Positions 41,609 through 51,785 of a stretch of DNA of 52,978 bases are shown here, in pieces. The notes beneath the pieces are model-generated. The model ran no database searches. It was not told the DNA's origin and worked only from the letters and a program-made list of their open reading frames with translations. This stretch comes from Hyphomicrobiales bacterium. Lineage in GTDB: Bacteria; Pseudomonadota; Alphaproteobacteria; Rhizobiales; Rhizobiaceae. Each line of letters starts with the position of its first letter. Position 1 is the stretch's first letter. Made by a program: the position numbers and the translations under genes. The stretch lies in NCBI GenBank assembly GCA_900472785.1, contig UCJH01000076.1, positions 1 to 52,978 on the forward strand, written 5' to 3'.

Positions 41609-42304
41609 TTGGCAGGCATTACCACAATCGGCTTCGATGCCGACGATACGCTCTGGCAGAACGAACAGTTCTACCAACTGACGCAGGCACGGTTCCTCGA
41701 TCTGCTGAAGGACCATGCCGGCGCTGATCTTCCGTCCCGGCTTCTGTCCGCCCAGAAGCGCAACCTCGCTCTCTACGGCTTCGGCATCAAGGGGTTTACC
41801 CTGTCGATGATCGAGACGGCACTGGAGGTGACCGACGGCACGGTTCCGGGGTCCGTCATCGCGGGCATTCTGGATGCCGGTCGCGATATGCTCGTTCATC
41901 CGGTGGAAACGCTGCCGCATGTCTTCGAGACGCTGGAAGCGCTTGCCGGCCGCTACCGACTGGTGCTGATCACCAAGGGCGACCTGTTCGACCAGGAGCG
42001 CAAGCTTGCCGCCTCGGGACTTGGCGATTTCTTCAACGCGATCGAGATCGTCAGCGACAAGACGGTCGCCACCTATGCGAAAGTCTTTGCGCGGCACGGC
42101 GACGGACCGGATAGAAGCCTGATGGTGGGAAACTCCCTGAAGTCGGATGTTCTGCCGGCGCTTGAAGCCGGCAGCTGGGGCGTCTACGTCCCGCATGATC
42201 TGACATGGTCGTTCGAACATGCCGAAAAGCCTTCGGACCACCTGCGCTTTCGCGAGATCGCCGATCTTGGCGGCCTGCCCCCCTTGCTGGAGACGATCGG
42301 CTAG
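41609..42304 (+). CDS. HAD family hydrolase
   Basis: A 231-residue HAD-type phosphatase. Motif I is IGFDADDTLWQNEQ with the nucleophile Asp in DADDT, motif II VLITKGDLFDQ, and motif III/IV DRSLMVGNSLKSDVLPALEA with Lys and Asp. The start is TTG at 41609 (MAGITTIGFDADD); no ATG lies close enough upstream of motif I. The substrate is unknown. It overlaps the convergent CinA-like gene by 4 bp. Confidence 0.88.
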   Translation: MAGITTIGFDADDTLWQNEQFYQLTQARFLDLLKDHAGADLPSRLLSAQKRNLALYGFGIKGFTLSMIETALEVTDGTVPGSVIAGILDAGRDMLVHPVETLPHVFETLEALAGRYRLVLITKGDLFDQERKLAASGLGDFFNAIEIVSDKTVATYAKVFARHGDGPDRSLMVGNSLKSDVLPALEAGSWGVYVPHDLTWSFEHAEKPSDHLRFREIADLGGLPPLLETIG

Positions 42305-43065
42305 TCCGGTTTTTTCTCAGCTTTCGCTGCCGCAATATCCGCAATCATCGCTGCCACGGCTGCCTCGGCCGCCGCAAGCGCGCCTTCGTCACGGGCCCGG
42401 ATGACGATATCCGTCGAAAAGCTCTTGCCGTCGAATTTCGGATAGGAGCCGATGCTCGTCTGCGGATGCTCCTTCTGCACCAGCGTCAACGGTCCGCCGA
42501 TATCCCCTTCGCCGAAAGGCGACAGCACCGAGCGGGACAGGACCGCCGTTCCGGTCCTCAGCTCCGGCAGGATCGCATTCACCATCGCCTGGAACACCTG
42601 CGGCACGCCGGCCATCACATGGACGTTGCCGATGATGAAGCCGGGTGCAGTCGATACGGCATTCGGAATGTGGCGAGATCCGTTCGGCATCCGCGCCATG
42701 CGCCGGCGCGCCTCGGTGAATTCCATGCCGCGCCGCTCATACATCGCCGCCAGCAGTTTCATCGCCTCCGGATCGTGAATGCATTCGACCCCGAAGGCCC
42801 GCGAGACCGCGTCCGCGGTAATGTCGTCATGAGTCGGACCAATGCCGCCGGAGGTAAAGACATAGTCGTATTGTCCACGCAGGCCGTTCAACGCCGCGAC
42901 GATCGCCGCCTCGTCGTCGGCGACGATCCGGACCTCCTTCAGATCGATGGCCGCCAGGGTGAGGACATCAGCCAGATGGCCGATGTTCTTGTCCTTCGTC
43001 CGGCCAGATAGCAATTCGTCGCCGATGGCGAGCATGGCGGCGGTGACGATCGTATCTTGTGTCAT
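42301..43065 (-). CDS. CinA-like molybdopterin-binding domain protein
   Basis: A 254-residue protein with the MoCF-binding (MoaB/Mog-like) fold: AAMLAIGDELLSGRTKDKNI near the start and VFTSGGIGPTHDDITADAVS as the signature loop, then GFIIGNVHVMAGVPQVFQAM. The amidase half of full-length CinA is absent, as in many alphaproteobacteria. Members act on pyridine nucleotides or are called competence/damage-inducible; the true reaction here is unproven. ATG at 43065 (MTQDTIVTA) is favoured over one 33 bp upstream. Confidence 0.88.
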   Translation of the reverse strand: MTQDTIVTAAMLAIGDELLSGRTKDKNIGHLADVLTLAAIDLKEVRIVADDEAAIVAALNGLRGQYDYVFTSGGIGPTHDDITADAVSRAFGVECIHDPEAMKLLAAMYERRGMEFTEARRRMARMPNGSRHIPNAVSTAPGFIIGNVHVMAGVPQVFQAMVNAILPELRTGTAVLSRSVLSPFGEGDIGGPLTLVQKEHPQTSIGSYPKFDGKSFSTDIVIRARDEGALAAAEAAVAAMIADIAAAKAEKKPD

Positions 43066-43233
43066 GGGAAATCCTGTGAAGGGCGCTGCATCGTTCAACG
43101 TAAAAACGTCACTGTCAATTCCTGTCGAACAGTCTGTCGCCCCGTTTGCTTCTGGCAGCCGTCCGTGAAACTGTTAAATCCTTAGCGTATGGGCAATCAA
43201 GCGGAATTGCCGGACTTCAAACAGGAGATCACG

Positions 43234-43833
43234 ATGGCCAAGGTACTGGTTCTTTATTATTCGGCATACGGACATATCGAAACCATGGCATATGCCGTCG
43301 CCGAAGGTGCAAAGTCGGCCGGCGCTGATGTCACCGTCAAGCGCGTTCCCGAACTCGTCCCGGAAGATGTCGCAAAGGCGCAGCATTTCAAGCTCGACCA
43401 GGCAGCCCCGATCGCAACGCCGTCGGAACTCGCCGAATATGACGCCATTATCTTTGGTGCCGGCACCCGCTATGGCACAGTCGCATCGCAGATGCGCAGC
43501 TTCGTCGATCAGACCGGCGGCCTGTGGATGAACGGCGCGCTGGTCGGCAAGGTCGGCTCGGTCTTCACGTCGTCCGCGACCCAGCACGGCGGCCAGGAAT
43601 CGACGATCCTCGGCTTCATCCCGACGCTCATGCACCACGGCATGGTCGTCGTCGGCCTGCCCTACGCCTTCCAGGGCCAGATGGGCGTCGACGAGATCAA
43701 GGGCGGCTCGCCGTATGGCGCCTCGACAATCACCGGCGGCGACGGCGCGCGCCAGCCGTCCGAGACCGAACTCGAAGCGGCCCGCTATCAGGGCGCGCAT
43801 GTCGCCAAGATCGCGGCCAAGCTTTCGGCGTAA
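43234..43833 (+). CDS. wrbA: NAD(P)H:quinone oxidoreductase WrbA
   Basis: A 199-residue flavodoxin-like protein. FMN-binding segments are [40 protein letters not shown] and the WrbA-specific [20 protein letters not shown]; the C-terminal [20 protein letters not shown] completes the family. It reduces quinones by two electrons to limit redox cycling. AGGAGATCACG precedes the ATG at 43234; the earlier frame start lacks this. A terminator follows. Confidence 0.95.
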   Translation: MAKVLVLYYSAYGHIETMAYAVAEGAKSAGADVTVKRVPELVPEDVAKAQHFKLDQAAPIATPSELAEYDAIIFGAGTRYGTVASQMRSFVDQTGGLWMNGALVGKVGSVFTSSATQHGGQESTILGFIPTLMHHGMVVVGLPYAFQGQMGVDEIKGGSPYGASTITGGDGARQPSETELEAARYQGAHVAKIAAKLSA

Positions 43834-43858
43834 TCATCGCTGCCAAACCATGACCGAC

Positions 43859-43886
43859 AAGGGGCGATCGAAAGGTCGCCCTTTTG
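43859..43886 (+). terminator. Rho-independent terminator after wrbA
   Basis: GGGCGATC (43862-43869), GAAA tetraloop, GGTCGCCC (43874-43881), then TTTT. The convergent phosphoesterase gene ends at 43892, so the stem may serve both. Confidence 0.85.
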
Positions 43887-43891
43887 CTGTT

Positions 43892-45028
43892 CTACCGTGG
43901 CCGGATCAACGACTTGCTGAAGCTGTTCGTGAACGTCACGGCGCCCGCGTCGTCCGTCGCCTCGCCGAGTGCCACGTCCATGGTTTCGTCCGTGACACGG
44001 ACCACCGCAAATCCGCCCTTGAACGCCGCCTTGGGCTTAAACAGGTCGATGGAGCCGGCGCGATAGATCATCGGCGTGTCGTGCTCATGCCCATGGAACA
44101 GGCCGATGACATTATAGTCTTTCAACGCATCGAGCAGTGCCGAGCGCTCCGCATCGCTCCACCAGTGATCCGCTCCGCCTCCGGCGTCGTCGAAGATCAT
44201 CCGGGCGGTATCCCAGCGCTCCGTCGAAAACCTGTCCCAGCCATAGTGCTGGAAAACGATCACCGGCCGGCCGTCGGCGGCAGAGTCCGCCAGATCCTGT
44301 TTCAGCCAGTCCATGCCGCTGACGGCGCCTTTCCGGGTATCGCCTCCGAACCGCTGCAACTGCACCAGATGCAGACGGCCCCAGTTCCAGGAATAATTGT
44401 CCGATTCGACATCGTAATTGTCGGCCGGCACCGGTGGCTTGAAAAAGACGCTTGCGCGATGATTGATCTCGACATAGTCGCGCATCTCGCGGCGGTACCA
44501 GTCGACATGCGGCCTGGCACCATCCTGATCGAGATCGTGATTGCCGAGCCCGACATACACCGGCATGTGAAGACGGTCGGGACCGACGCCCTCCTGGTAG
44601 CGCTGGCTGAACTGGCGCAACTGATAGCCCTCTCCCGGAACGGCCAGCTGCCCGCCACCATCGTCGGTGATGTCTCCGCCGATCACCAGACCGCGCGGCG
44701 GCGCAATCGCCTGCCCCGCACTCGCCGGAGCCTGGCCGCCCAGACCGCCGGCATCAGGCCAGCGCTGTCCGGCCATCATGTTGAGAGCCTTGATATGCCG
44801 AAGCAGATTCGCATCCGTCTTGCCCTCCTCGGCGCAGTGCGGAGAGAGTTGCTCCGCCATCCGGCAAGCATGGATATCGGAAGAAAACAGGAAGGTCACA
44901 TCGAGCCGCGGGCTTTTGTCGGCTGCCATGGCCGGCGCGTGCGGGACCGTAAGGCCGGCCAGAATCGCCGCCAGGACGGGCTTGGCCAACCTGTGGACGA
45001 GATGGAAAATATACGCCGAACGGTTCAT
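43892..45028 (-). CDS. Secreted metallophosphoesterase
   Basis: A 378-residue exported calcineurin-like phosphoesterase. The N-terminal signal is VLAAILAGLTVPHAPAMAAD. Metal-ligand motifs are all seen: FLFSSDIHACRM (DxH), VIGGDITDDGG (GDxxD), VGLGNHDLDQDG (GNHD), VFQHYGWDRF and FHGHEHDTPM (GHxH). A family-specific insertion with YSWNWGRLHLVQLQRFGG lies in the middle. It acts in the periplasm or outside on an unknown phosphodiester or monoester. Confidence 0.9.
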   Translation of the reverse strand: MNRSAYIFHLVHRLAKPVLAAILAGLTVPHAPAMAADKSPRLDVTFLFSSDIHACRMAEQLSPHCAEEGKTDANLLRHIKALNMMAGQRWPDAGGLGGQAPASAGQAIAPPRGLVIGGDITDDGGGQLAVPGEGYQLRQFSQRYQEGVGPDRLHMPVYVGLGNHDLDQDGARPHVDWYRREMRDYVEINHRASVFFKPPVPADNYDVESDNYSWNWGRLHLVQLQRFGGDTRKGAVSGMDWLKQDLADSAADGRPVIVFQHYGWDRFSTERWDTARMIFDDAGGGADHWWSDAERSALLDALKDYNVIGLFHGHEHDTPMIYRAGSIDLFKPKAAFKGGFAVVRVTDETMDVALGEATDDAGAVTFTNSFSKSLIRPR

Positions 45029-45083
45029 CGAAGCCTTTGCGACAGCCTGGAATTCAAGAGGGGCGGGATTGCCCGAGCCATGC

Positions 45084-45107
45084 TATCATGTCGAATGTGG
45101 CATGATA
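45084..45107. promoter_or_regulatory. Inverted repeat upstream of DUF2188 gene, operator candidate
   Basis: TATCATG (45084-45090), 10 bp, CATGATA (45101-45107): perfect 7-bp half-sites 17 bp centre to centre. It lies between the divergent phosphoesterase and DUF2188 genes, about 100 bp before the latter, in a suitable place for a dimeric repressor. The binding protein is unknown. Confidence 0.35.
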
Positions 45108-45205
45108 TTCGAAACGAAAAAATCGCGCGGGAACCAGATGTCCACCACGCCCGTTTCACAGGGCAAGGCAAGTCCGGAGCAACGGACTGTCGAAGGGAGA
45201 AAAAT

Positions 45206-45448
45206 ATGTCGAAAATTGTCTACATGATCGTCCAGCACGATGGCGGTTGGGCTTACAAGCTTGCGGATGTCTTTTCCGAGACGTTTCCCACCCGCGACAT
45301 GGCTCTTGCCGCCGCGAAGGCGGCCGCGGCGGAACAGCAGGTCGGCGGCGATGATGAGGAAATCAGCTTTCAGGACCAGAGCGGCACCTGGCATTTCGAA
45401 CATGCCGATGGCGGCGACCGTCCCGAAGCCGTCGTTGACGACCGGTAG
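45206..45448 (+). CDS. DUF2188 family small protein
   Basis: An 80-residue protein: MSKIVYMIVQHDGGWAYKLA, then FSETFPTRDMALAAAKAAAA, and ISFQDQSGTWHFEHADGGDR. The pattern V-x-x-x-x-G-W-A-x-K and the ending with acidic residues match DUF2188, small proteins of unknown function common in rhizobia and often stress-related. AGGGAGA precedes the ATG. A long in-frame extension upstream to 43715 is the antisense of the phosphoesterase gene. Confidence 0.82.
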   Translation: MSKIVYMIVQHDGGWAYKLADVFSETFPTRDMALAAAKAAAAEQQVGGDDEEISFQDQSGTWHFEHADGGDRPEAVVDDR

Positions 45449-45554
45449 ACGCCACCGCAGCGATCATCGCCTGCTGACATGTATCACGCAGCCTGCCGGA
45501 AACTGAGAAACACGTCTTGACCAACGCCCGAGAACTTGTTGAAAGACAAGTCCT

Positions 45555-45639
45555 GCGGACGTGGCGAAACTGGTAGACGCAAGAGACTTAAAATCTCTCG
45601 GAGAGATCCGTACGGGTTCGACCCCCGTCGTCCGCACCA
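45555..45639 (+). tRNA. tRNA-Leu(TAA)
   Basis: An 85-nt class II tRNA with a long variable arm. Acceptor GCGGACG pairs with CGTCCGC, discriminator A, encoded CCA at 45637-45639. The anticodon loop TTAAAAT region gives TAA, the variable arm is formed by CTCGGAGAGATCCGT, and the T-arm is ACGGG-TTCGACC-CCCGT. Anticodon and long arm agree with Leu. Confidence 0.95.
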
Positions 45640-45957
45640 CCGGTTTCGCGTCATCCCATCAATCGTTGCGCAGGATCGTCGAGGAGACGCTGAGCAGCGC
45701 AAGCCGAAAGCAAGTTCGAGCACATAACTGACATCCACCAGCCGGCTGGTATTCCGGGTAGAACCCGATACCGAAGTGGCTATAACGACCTATCGCGCAA
45801 ATAGTTGTTCACCGCCGTCAAGCGTGCGGGGCATAGCTGCGACACTCTTGCAAAATGTCGGCGATTGCCGCTAAAGCATGGCGTCAAGCGCGGCGGGTCG
45901 GTTGTCGGCTGCGTTTTTCACTTTCCGATCGCCGATGATCAAGCTGGAGCTTTGCGC
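45640..45957. other. Intergenic between tRNA-Leu and gpt
   Basis: No gene is supported. It contains a perfect 14-bp palindrome ACCAGCCGGCTGGT at 45737-45750, about 210 bp before gpt. No purine riboswitch shape was recognised. Confidence 0.4.
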
Positions 45958-46455
45958 ATGTCCCTTCCCGAAAAAGCCTTTCCCGTCTCCTGGGACCAGT
46001 TTCATCGCGACGCCCGTGCTCTGGCCTGGCGTTTGGCCGGCGAGGGCCGCGAATGGAAGGCCATGGTCTGCATCACCCGCGGTGGACTCGTACCCGCTGC
46101 CATCATCTGCCGCGAGCTGGGCATCCGCCTCATCGAAACCGTCTGCGTCGCCTCCTACCATGACTATCTCGAGCAGGGTCGCATGGTCGTGATCAAGGGC
46201 ATTTCCGACGAACTGAAGGCCGATGGCGGGCGCGACATCCTGATCGTCGATGACCTCACCGACACCGGCAAGACTGCGGCAATCGTTCGCGAGATGCTGC
46301 CCAACGCCCATTTCGCCGCTGTCTATGCCAAGCCGATGGGACGCCCGATGGTCGATACCTTCGTCACGGAAGTCAGCCAGGATACCTGGATCTACTTTCC
46401 CTGGGATATGGGCTTCACCTATCAGGAACCGATCGCCAAGGGCACCCGCGGCTGA
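45958..46455 (+). CDS. gpt: Xanthine-guanine phosphoribosyltransferase
   Basis: A 165-residue purine salvage enzyme. The PRPP-binding motif is [20 protein letters not shown]; the N-terminal [20 protein letters not shown] and C-terminal [16 protein letters not shown] segments are typical of Gpt. It makes GMP/XMP from guanine or xanthine. ATG at 45958 ([20 protein letters not shown]) is the family start; an upstream frame adds 51 residues with no similarity. Confidence 0.95.
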   Translation: MSLPEKAFPVSWDQFHRDARALAWRLAGEGREWKAMVCITRGGLVPAAIICRELGIRLIETVCVASYHDYLEQGRMVVIKGISDELKADGGRDILIVDDLTDTGKTAAIVREMLPNAHFAAVYAKPMGRPMVDTFVTEVSQDTWIYFPWDMGFTYQEPIAKGTRG

Positions 46456-46679
46456 GCTTGTCGTTGATGCCGATCCCGGTCTCGCCCCGGACTTCAAAAA
46501 AGCAATGACGGCACGGGCAGTGTCGAAACAGTCTCCACCCATCGAATTCGTTTCAGATCGATTTTGATTTGAAACGTTATGAATTATGATCGCGCGCAGG
46601 ACAGACACAAGGGCTGTCGAGCCGCGGGTGTGAAGGCGCTGAACCTTGACCCCTGCGATCCGGGGAAAAGGAAATGCCG

Positions 46680-47264
46680 ATGCGCCGCAAGGCTACCGCC
46701 CTGCTTTGTCTGGTCTTGCTGACGACCGCGGAAACATCGGCATTTGCCCAGCAGCCGGTTCATTTGGAGCCGGTCCGGGCCTATGTCGAAGCCTATGTCC
46801 GGTCGTGGATCACTGCCCCGCCGATCGTCGATGCCCTGAAGGATCAGAACGATCTGCATGCCCATCTCACGCATCCGGCAATCTCGGAACTCGATGCGCA
46901 ATGGCGCGCCGAATTCGGCAGCACGCAGCGTCCGCTGATTGATTCAGTTTTGTCGAATCCCCTGTCACAGTTCCTGAAGGAGAAACAGGCGCAATCCGAT
47001 GGCCTGATCACCGAGATCTTCGTCATCGACGCCAAAGGCTTGAGCGTCGGCGAAAGCGAGATTACCTCCGATTATTGGCAGGGCGACGAAGCCAAGTGGC
47101 AGAAGACATTCCTTGTCGGCACTGATGTCCTGTTCGTCGACAAGGTGGAAAAAGACGAGTCCACCCAGATGCTGCAGTCGCAGGCCAGCCTGACGATCTC
47201 CGATCCGCGCACCGGTCAGCCGATCGGCTCGATCACCGTCGGCATCAATCTCGACGCCTTGTGA
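46680..47264 (+). CDS. Secreted PDC-sensor-like protein
   Basis: A 194-residue protein. Residues 1-25 are a signal peptide (KATALLCLVLLTTAETSAFA). The rest resembles a stand-alone PDC/Cache sensor domain: VEAYVRSWITAPPIVDALKD, ITEIFVIDAKGLSVGESEIT, then SDYWQGDEAKWQKTF and IGSITVGINLDAL. It lacks any output domain, so it may bind a ligand and partner with a membrane receptor. ATG at 46680 is chosen because AAGGAA is 6-7 bases upstream; another ATG at 46674 abuts that site. Confidence 0.8.
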   Translation: MRRKATALLCLVLLTTAETSAFAQQPVHLEPVRAYVEAYVRSWITAPPIVDALKDQNDLHAHLTHPAISELDAQWRAEFGSTQRPLIDSVLSNPLSQFLKEKQAQSDGLITEIFVIDAKGLSVGESEITSDYWQGDEAKWQKTFLVGTDVLFVDKVEKDESTQMLQSQASLTISDPRTGQPIGSITVGINLDAL

Positions 47265-47466
47265 CCTTCGTGCGAATCGTTTCAGACCGATCCACAATTT
47301 TCGCGCCCTGACCATCCTCAAGATTGTCCGTCTCGCTAATCCTGCTGTTTTTTACCCGCAAATTGTCGGGTTTTTGCGCCGGCGTTTGCGGATAGAATTT
47401 ACGGCTTCCGCCAAGCTGCTGTTTTTGCTGAATTTGCAAGCTGTCCCCGTTTTCCACAACCCTCAC

Positions 47467-47482
47467 CCACTATATCTGGTGT
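47467..47482 (+). promoter_or_regulatory. NrdR-box-like sequence, distal
   Basis: CCACTATATCTGGTGT agrees with the NrdR consensus (acaCwAtATaTwGtgt) at most places. A partner 31 bp away is only weakly present, so I rate this below the proximal pair. Confidence 0.35.
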
Positions 47483-47710
47483 TCGCATTTCCTTCACAAA
47501 CCACCCCTTGACGGAATCGGGTGGGATGCGGTTAATGGTTTCACGTTGCGGCGGCGGCGAGACCGGGAAAGTTACGAGGCCGGTACATTTCAAGATATCG
47601 TCTGATGTTCAGGCGGCCCTGGTGGATGATCCGCCGGTCGCATTGGTGATATTTTGTGATCTCCCGGCCGGCCACATGCGTCACAAAACGCTGGCGTAAA
47701 GAAGTTGTTA

Positions 47711-47757
47711 ATACTATATTTAGTGTTTGCAGCGAAAATCAGCACAAGATACAGGGG
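47711..47757 (+). promoter_or_regulatory. Tandem NrdR boxes before nrdJ
   Basis: ATACTATATTTAGTGT at 47711-47726 agrees with the NrdR consensus at 14 of 16 places; GCACAAGATACAGGGG at 47742-47757 agrees at about 11. Their starts are 31 bp apart, three helical turns, the spacing at which NrdR binds paired boxes. NrdR is the ATP/dATP-sensing repressor of ribonucleotide reductase genes. Confidence 0.6.
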
Positions 47758-47889
47758 TACCCGAGACGGGTTTCCCATCGAGATCGGAAACTGGAACTGG
47801 CTGCGCGACCTCCCGTGCGGCTGGATGGGAACAATTGTGCCTTGAGCCGGCTTGGTTCGGGCATGCGGCAAATAAAGGACTAGGGACAG

Positions 47890-50800
47890 ATGCAGATCGA
47901 ACGTCGTTTCACCAAGGCCGGCCAGTCGGCCTATGCCGAGATTGAATTCCGCAAGGCCATCAGCGAGATCAAGAATCCCGATGGCTCGATCGTCTTTCGC
48001 CTCGCCGATATCGATGTGCCCGCGCAGTTTTCGCAGGTTGCCGCCGATATTCTGGCTCAAAAGTATTTCCGCAAGGCCGGCGTTCCGGCCCGACTGAAAA
48101 AGGTCGAGGAAAATTCCGTTCCGTCCTGGCTGTGGCGCTCCGAGGCCGACCTTGCCGCCATGAAGGATCTGCCCAAGGACGAGCAGTACGGTTCGGAAAC
48201 CGACGCCCGCCAGGTTTTCGATCGCCTGGCCGGCACCTGGACCTACTGGGGCTGGAAGGGCAATTATTTCGCATCGGAAGACGATGCGCTCGCCTTCCGC
48301 GACGAGCTTGCCTACATGCTCGCGACCCAGCGCGTGGCGCCGAACAGCCCGCAATGGTTCAACACCGGCCTGCACTGGGCCTATGGCATCGACGGCCCCG
48401 GCCAGGGGCATTTCTATGTCGACCCCTTCACCGGCAAGCTCGTCAAGTCAAAGTCCTCCTATGAGCATCCGCAGCCGCATGCCTGCTTCATCCAGTCGGT
48501 TGGCGACGACCTCGTCAACGAAGGCGGCATCATGGACCTGTGGGTGCGCGAAGCCCGCCTGTTCAAGTACGGCTCCGGCACCGGCTCCAACTTCTCCTAT
48601 CTGCGCGGCGAAGGCGAAAAGCTGTCCGGCGGCGGCCGTTCCTCAGGCCTGATGTCGTTCCTCAAGATCGGCGACCGCGCCGCCGGCGCCATCAAGTCGG
48701 GCGGCACCACCCGCCGCGCCGCCAAGATGGTTGTCGTCGATATCGATCATCCGGATATCGAGGCCTACATCAACTGGAAGGTCAAGGAAGAGCAGAAGGT
48801 GGCGGCCCTCGTCACCGGCTCGAAGATCGTCGCCAAGCACCTGAAGGCGATCATGAAGGCCTGCATCAATTGCTCGGCCGACAATGACGCCTGCTACGAC
48901 CCCAAGGAAAACCCGGCGCTGAAGCGCGAGATCAAGGCCGCCAAGAAGGATCAAGTTCCGGAAAACTACGTCAAGCGCGTCATCCAATTTGCCAAGCAAG
49001 GCTACAAGGACATCGAGTTCAAGACCTACGACACCGACTGGGATTCGGAAGCCTATCTCACCGTGTCCGGCCAGAACTCCAACAACTCCGTCTCGCTGAA
49101 GGACGACTTCCTGCGCGCCGTCGAGGCCGACGGCACCTGGAACCTCACCGCCCGCAAGGACGGCAAGGTCATGAAGACGCTGAAGGCCCGTGACCTCTGG
49201 GAGCAGATCTCCCATGCCGCCTGGGCATCGGCTGATCCGGGCCTGCACTTCAACACCACCATGAACGACTGGCACACCTCGCCGGCCGCAGGTCCGATCC
49301 GCGCCTCCAATCCGTGCTCGGAATACATGTTCCTCGACGACACGGCCTGCAACCTCGCCTCGCTGAACCTCCTGCAGTTCAAGGACGCAAAAACCAAGAA
49401 CATCGACATCGGCGATTACGAGCATGCCGTGCGCCTGTGGACGCTGGTTCTCGAAATCTCCGTGATGATGGCGCAGTTCCCGTCGCGCGAAATCGCCGAG
49501 CGCTCCTATGAATACCGCACGCTCGGCCTCGGCTATGCCAATATCGGCGGCTTCCTGATGTCGTCGGGCATTCCCTACGATTCGACCGAAGGCCGCGCCA
49601 TCGCCGGCAGCCTGACCGCGATCATGACCGGCGTCTCCTATGCGACCTCCGCCGAGATTGCCGCCAAGCTCGGCCCGTTCCCGGGCTTCAAGCCGAACCG
49701 CGAATCGATGCTGCGCGTCATCCGCAACCACCGCCGCGCCGCCCATGGCGAAACCCAGGGCTATGAAGGCCTGTCGGTCGATCCGGTGGCGCTCATCCAC
49801 GCCGAATGCCCGGACAAGAATCTGGTCGCCCATGCGACGGCGGCCTGGGACAAGGCGCTGGAACTCGGCGAAAAGCACGGCTACCGCAATGCCCAGGTTT
49901 CCGTCATCGCGCCCACAGGCACGATCGGCCTGGTCATGGATTGCGACACCACCGGCATCGAGCCCGATTTCGCGCTGGTGAAATTCAAGAAGCTCGCCGG
50001 CGGCGGCTACTTCAAGATCATCAACCGCGCCGTTCCCGAAGCGCTGCGCACGCTCGGCTATTCGGAAAGCCAGATCGCCGAGATCGAGGCCTATGCCGTC
50101 GGCCACGGCAACATCAACCAGGCACCGGCCATCAACCCCGGCTCCTTGCGCGCCAAGGGCTTTACCGACGACAAGATCGAGGCGATCAACGGCGCCACCA
50201 AGGCCGCCTTCGACATCAAGTTCGTCTTCAATCAGTGGACGCTCGGCCTGGACTTCCTGAAGGACACGCTGAAGGTCTCCGACGAACAGCTCGCCGACAT
50301 GAGCTTCAACCTGCTGGAGCATATCGGTTTCTCCCGCAAGGACATCGAGGCCGCCAATATCCATGTCTGCGGCGCGATGACGCTGGAAGGCGCGCCCTTC
50401 CTCAAGGCCGAGCACCTGCCCGTCTTCGATTGCGCCAATCCCTGTGGCAAGATCGGCAAGCGCTACCTCTCGGTCGAAAGCCATATCCGCATGATGGCGG
50501 CCGCCCAGCCGTTCATCTCGGGCGCGATCTCCAAGACGATCAACATGCCGAACGACGCCACCGTAGAGGAATGCGGCGCCGCCTACATGCTGTCCTGGAA
50601 GCTGGCGCTGAAGGCCAACGCGCTCTACCGCGACGGCTCGAAGCTCTCCCAGCCGCTCAACGCCTCTCTGATCGAGGACGATGAGGACGAGGATGCGATG
50701 GAGGATTTCCTGGCAGCGCCCGCCGCCGCCCAGGCCGTCACCATCACCGAGAAGATCGTCGAGCGCGTCGTCGAAAAGCTGGTCCGCGACCGCGAAAAGC

Positions 50801-51684
50801 TGCCGAACCGCCGTCAGGGCTACACCCAGAAGGCTGTCGTCGGCGGTCACAAGGTCTATCTGCGCACCGGCGAATTCGGCGACGGCCGCCTCGGCGAAAT
50901 CTTCATCGACATGCACAAGGAAGGCGCCGCCTTCCGGGCGATGATGAACAATTTCGCCATCGCCATCTCGCTTGGCCTGCAATACGGCGTGCCGCTGGAA
51001 GAATATGTGGAGGCCTTCACCTTCACCAAGTTCGAGCCGGCCGGCATGGTGCAGGGCAATGACGCGATCAAGAACGCCACGTCGATCCTCGACTACGTGT
51101 TCCGCGAACTCGCCGTCTCCTACCTGAACCGCAACGACCTTGCCCATGTCGATACCTCCGACTTCGGCAACACGGCGCTCGGCAAGGGCATTTCGGAAGG
51201 CAAGACCAACCTGCTCTCGACCGGCTGGACCCGCGGCCACAAGCCGACCCTCGTTTCCGGCGGCTCGATGACCGGCACGGAGCCCAAGGGTGCGGCGTCA
51301 GCCTCCCCCGCCAAGGCGTCCGGCGGCGCGACGATCACCGCGTTTTCGGGCAACGCCGCCCGCAAGCTCGAACCGGCCGTGTCGATCTCGACTTCCGAAA
51401 TCGTCTCGTTCAAGCGCGATTATGAAGAACGCGCCGCCGAGTTGATCGAGGAGATCGCCGAAGAAGCCGAACAGGAAGTTACCGCCCTCTTCTCCGACAA
51501 GGCCGCCGCCGAAGCCGCCGCTGCCAAGTCGGACGCCAAGAAACTCGAAGCCGAACGCCGCATCCGCTCGATCGCTCAAGGCTATACGGGCAACATGTGC
51601 TCGGAATGCCAGAATTTCACCATGGTCCGGAATGGAACCTGTGAAAAGTGCGACACGTGCGGTGCGACGAGCGGGTGCAGCTGA
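47890..51684 (+). CDS. nrdJ: Vitamin B12-dependent ribonucleoside-diphosphate reductase
   Basis: A 1264-residue class II ribonucleotide reductase, which makes deoxynucleotides using adenosylcobalamin. Active-site segments: [20 protein letters not shown] with the first cysteine, [20 protein letters not shown] with the second cysteine and neighbours, and [20 protein letters not shown]. Residues beyond 950 form the extended C-terminal part, ending in a zinc-ribbon-like [20 protein letters not shown], then TCGATSGCS, which helps re-reduce the enzyme. Length and layout match rhizobial NrdJ. Paired NrdR boxes upstream and a terminator downstream bound it as a single-gene unit. Confidence 0.97.
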   Translation: MQIERRFTKAGQSAYAEIEFRKAISEIKNPDGSIVFRLADIDVPAQFSQVAADILAQKYFRKAGVPARLKKVEENSVPSWLWRSEADLAAMKDLPKDEQYGSETDARQVFDRLAGTWTYWGWKGNYFASEDDALAFRDELAYMLATQRVAPNSPQWFNTGLHWAYGIDGPGQGHFYVDPFTGKLVKSKSSYEHPQPHACFIQSVGDDLVNEGGIMDLWVREARLFKYGSGTGSNFSYLRGEGEKLSGGGRSSGLMSFLKIGDRAAGAIKSGGTTRRAAKMVVVDIDHPDIEAYINWKVKEEQKVAALVTGSKIVAKHLKAIMKACINCSADNDACYDPKENPALKREIKAAKKDQVPENYVKRVIQFAKQGYKDIEFKTYDTDWDSEAYLTVSGQNSNNSVSLKDDFLRAVEADGTWNLTARKDGKVMKTLKARDLWEQISHAAWASADPGLHFNTTMNDWHTSPAAGPIRASNPCSEYMFLDDTACNLASLNLLQFKDAKTKNIDIGDYEHAVRLWTLVLEISVMMAQFPSREIAERSYEYRTLGLGYANIGGFLMSSGIPYDSTEGRAIAGSLTAIMTGVSYATSAEIAAKLGPFPGFKPNRESMLRVIRNHRRAAHGETQGYEGLSVDPVALIHAECPDKNLVAHATAAWDKALELGEKHGYRNAQVSVIAPTGTIGLVMDCDTTGIEPDFALVKFKKLAGGGYFKIINRAVPEALRTLGYSESQIAEIEAYAVGHGNINQAPAINPGSLRAKGFTDDKIEAINGATKAAFDIKFVFNQWTLGLDFLKDTLKVSDEQLADMSFNLLEHIGFSRKDIEAANIHVCGAMTLEGAPFLKAEHLPVFDCANPCGKIGKRYLSVESHIRMMAAAQPFISGAISKTINMPNDATVEECGAAYMLSWKLALKANALYRDGSKLSQPLNASLIEDDEDEDAMEDFLAAPAAAQAVTITEKIVERVVEKLVRDREKLPNRRQGYTQKAVVGGHKVYLRTGEFGDGRLGEIFIDMHKEGAAFRAMMNNFAIAISLGLQYGVPLEEYVEAFTFTKFEPAGMVQGNDAIKNATSILDYVFRELAVSYLNRNDLAHVDTSDFGNTALGKGISEGKTNLLSTGWTRGHKPTLVSGGSMTGTEPKGAASASPAKASGGATITAFSGNAARKLEPAVSISTSEIVSFKRDYEERAAELIEEIAEEAEQEVTALFSDKAAAEAAAAKSDAKKLEAERRIRSIAQGYTGNMCSECQNFTMVRNGTCEKCDTCGATSGCS

Positions 51685-51710
51685 TAGCCGACTAAGGATT
51701 GGATGACCGC

Positions 51711-51743
51711 AAATGGCCCGGGAGATTCTCGGGCCATTTTTTT
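51711..51743 (+). terminator. Rho-independent terminator after nrdJ
   Basis: AATGGCCCG (51712-51720), nine-base loop, CGGGCCATT (51730-51738), then a run of T residues. It starts about 27 bp after the nrdJ stop. Confidence 0.9.
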
Positions 51744-51785
51744 AATCGGCAGAGATGTTTTCAAGACGAGAACAAGCGGCAATTC

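Larger units (their letters stand above)
47265..47889 (+). promoter_or_regulatory. Long control region upstream of nrdJ
   Basis: 625 bp with no convincing gene; a 63-codon frame at 47508-47699 is open but unrecognised. It holds two adjacent NrdR-box-like sites (47711-47726 and 47742-47757) and a third such sequence at 47467-47482. A TTGACG (-35-like) lies at 47508. No cobalamin riboswitch was recognised. Confidence 0.55.

Noticed and set aside
43715..45448. 577-codon frame containing the DUF2188 gene
   Set aside because: Only the last 80 codons resemble a protein family and have a ribosome site; the rest is the antisense of the metallophosphoesterase gene.
47265..47889. Cobalamin riboswitch before the B12-dependent reductase
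   Set aside because: I could not find a B12-box-like core or the expected structure; NrdR-type sites explain regulation better. A covariance-model search would settle it.
48643..51240. 865-codon frame antisense to nrdJ
   Set aside because: Long only because of GC-rich codon usage in nrdJ; low-complexity product with no ribosome site.
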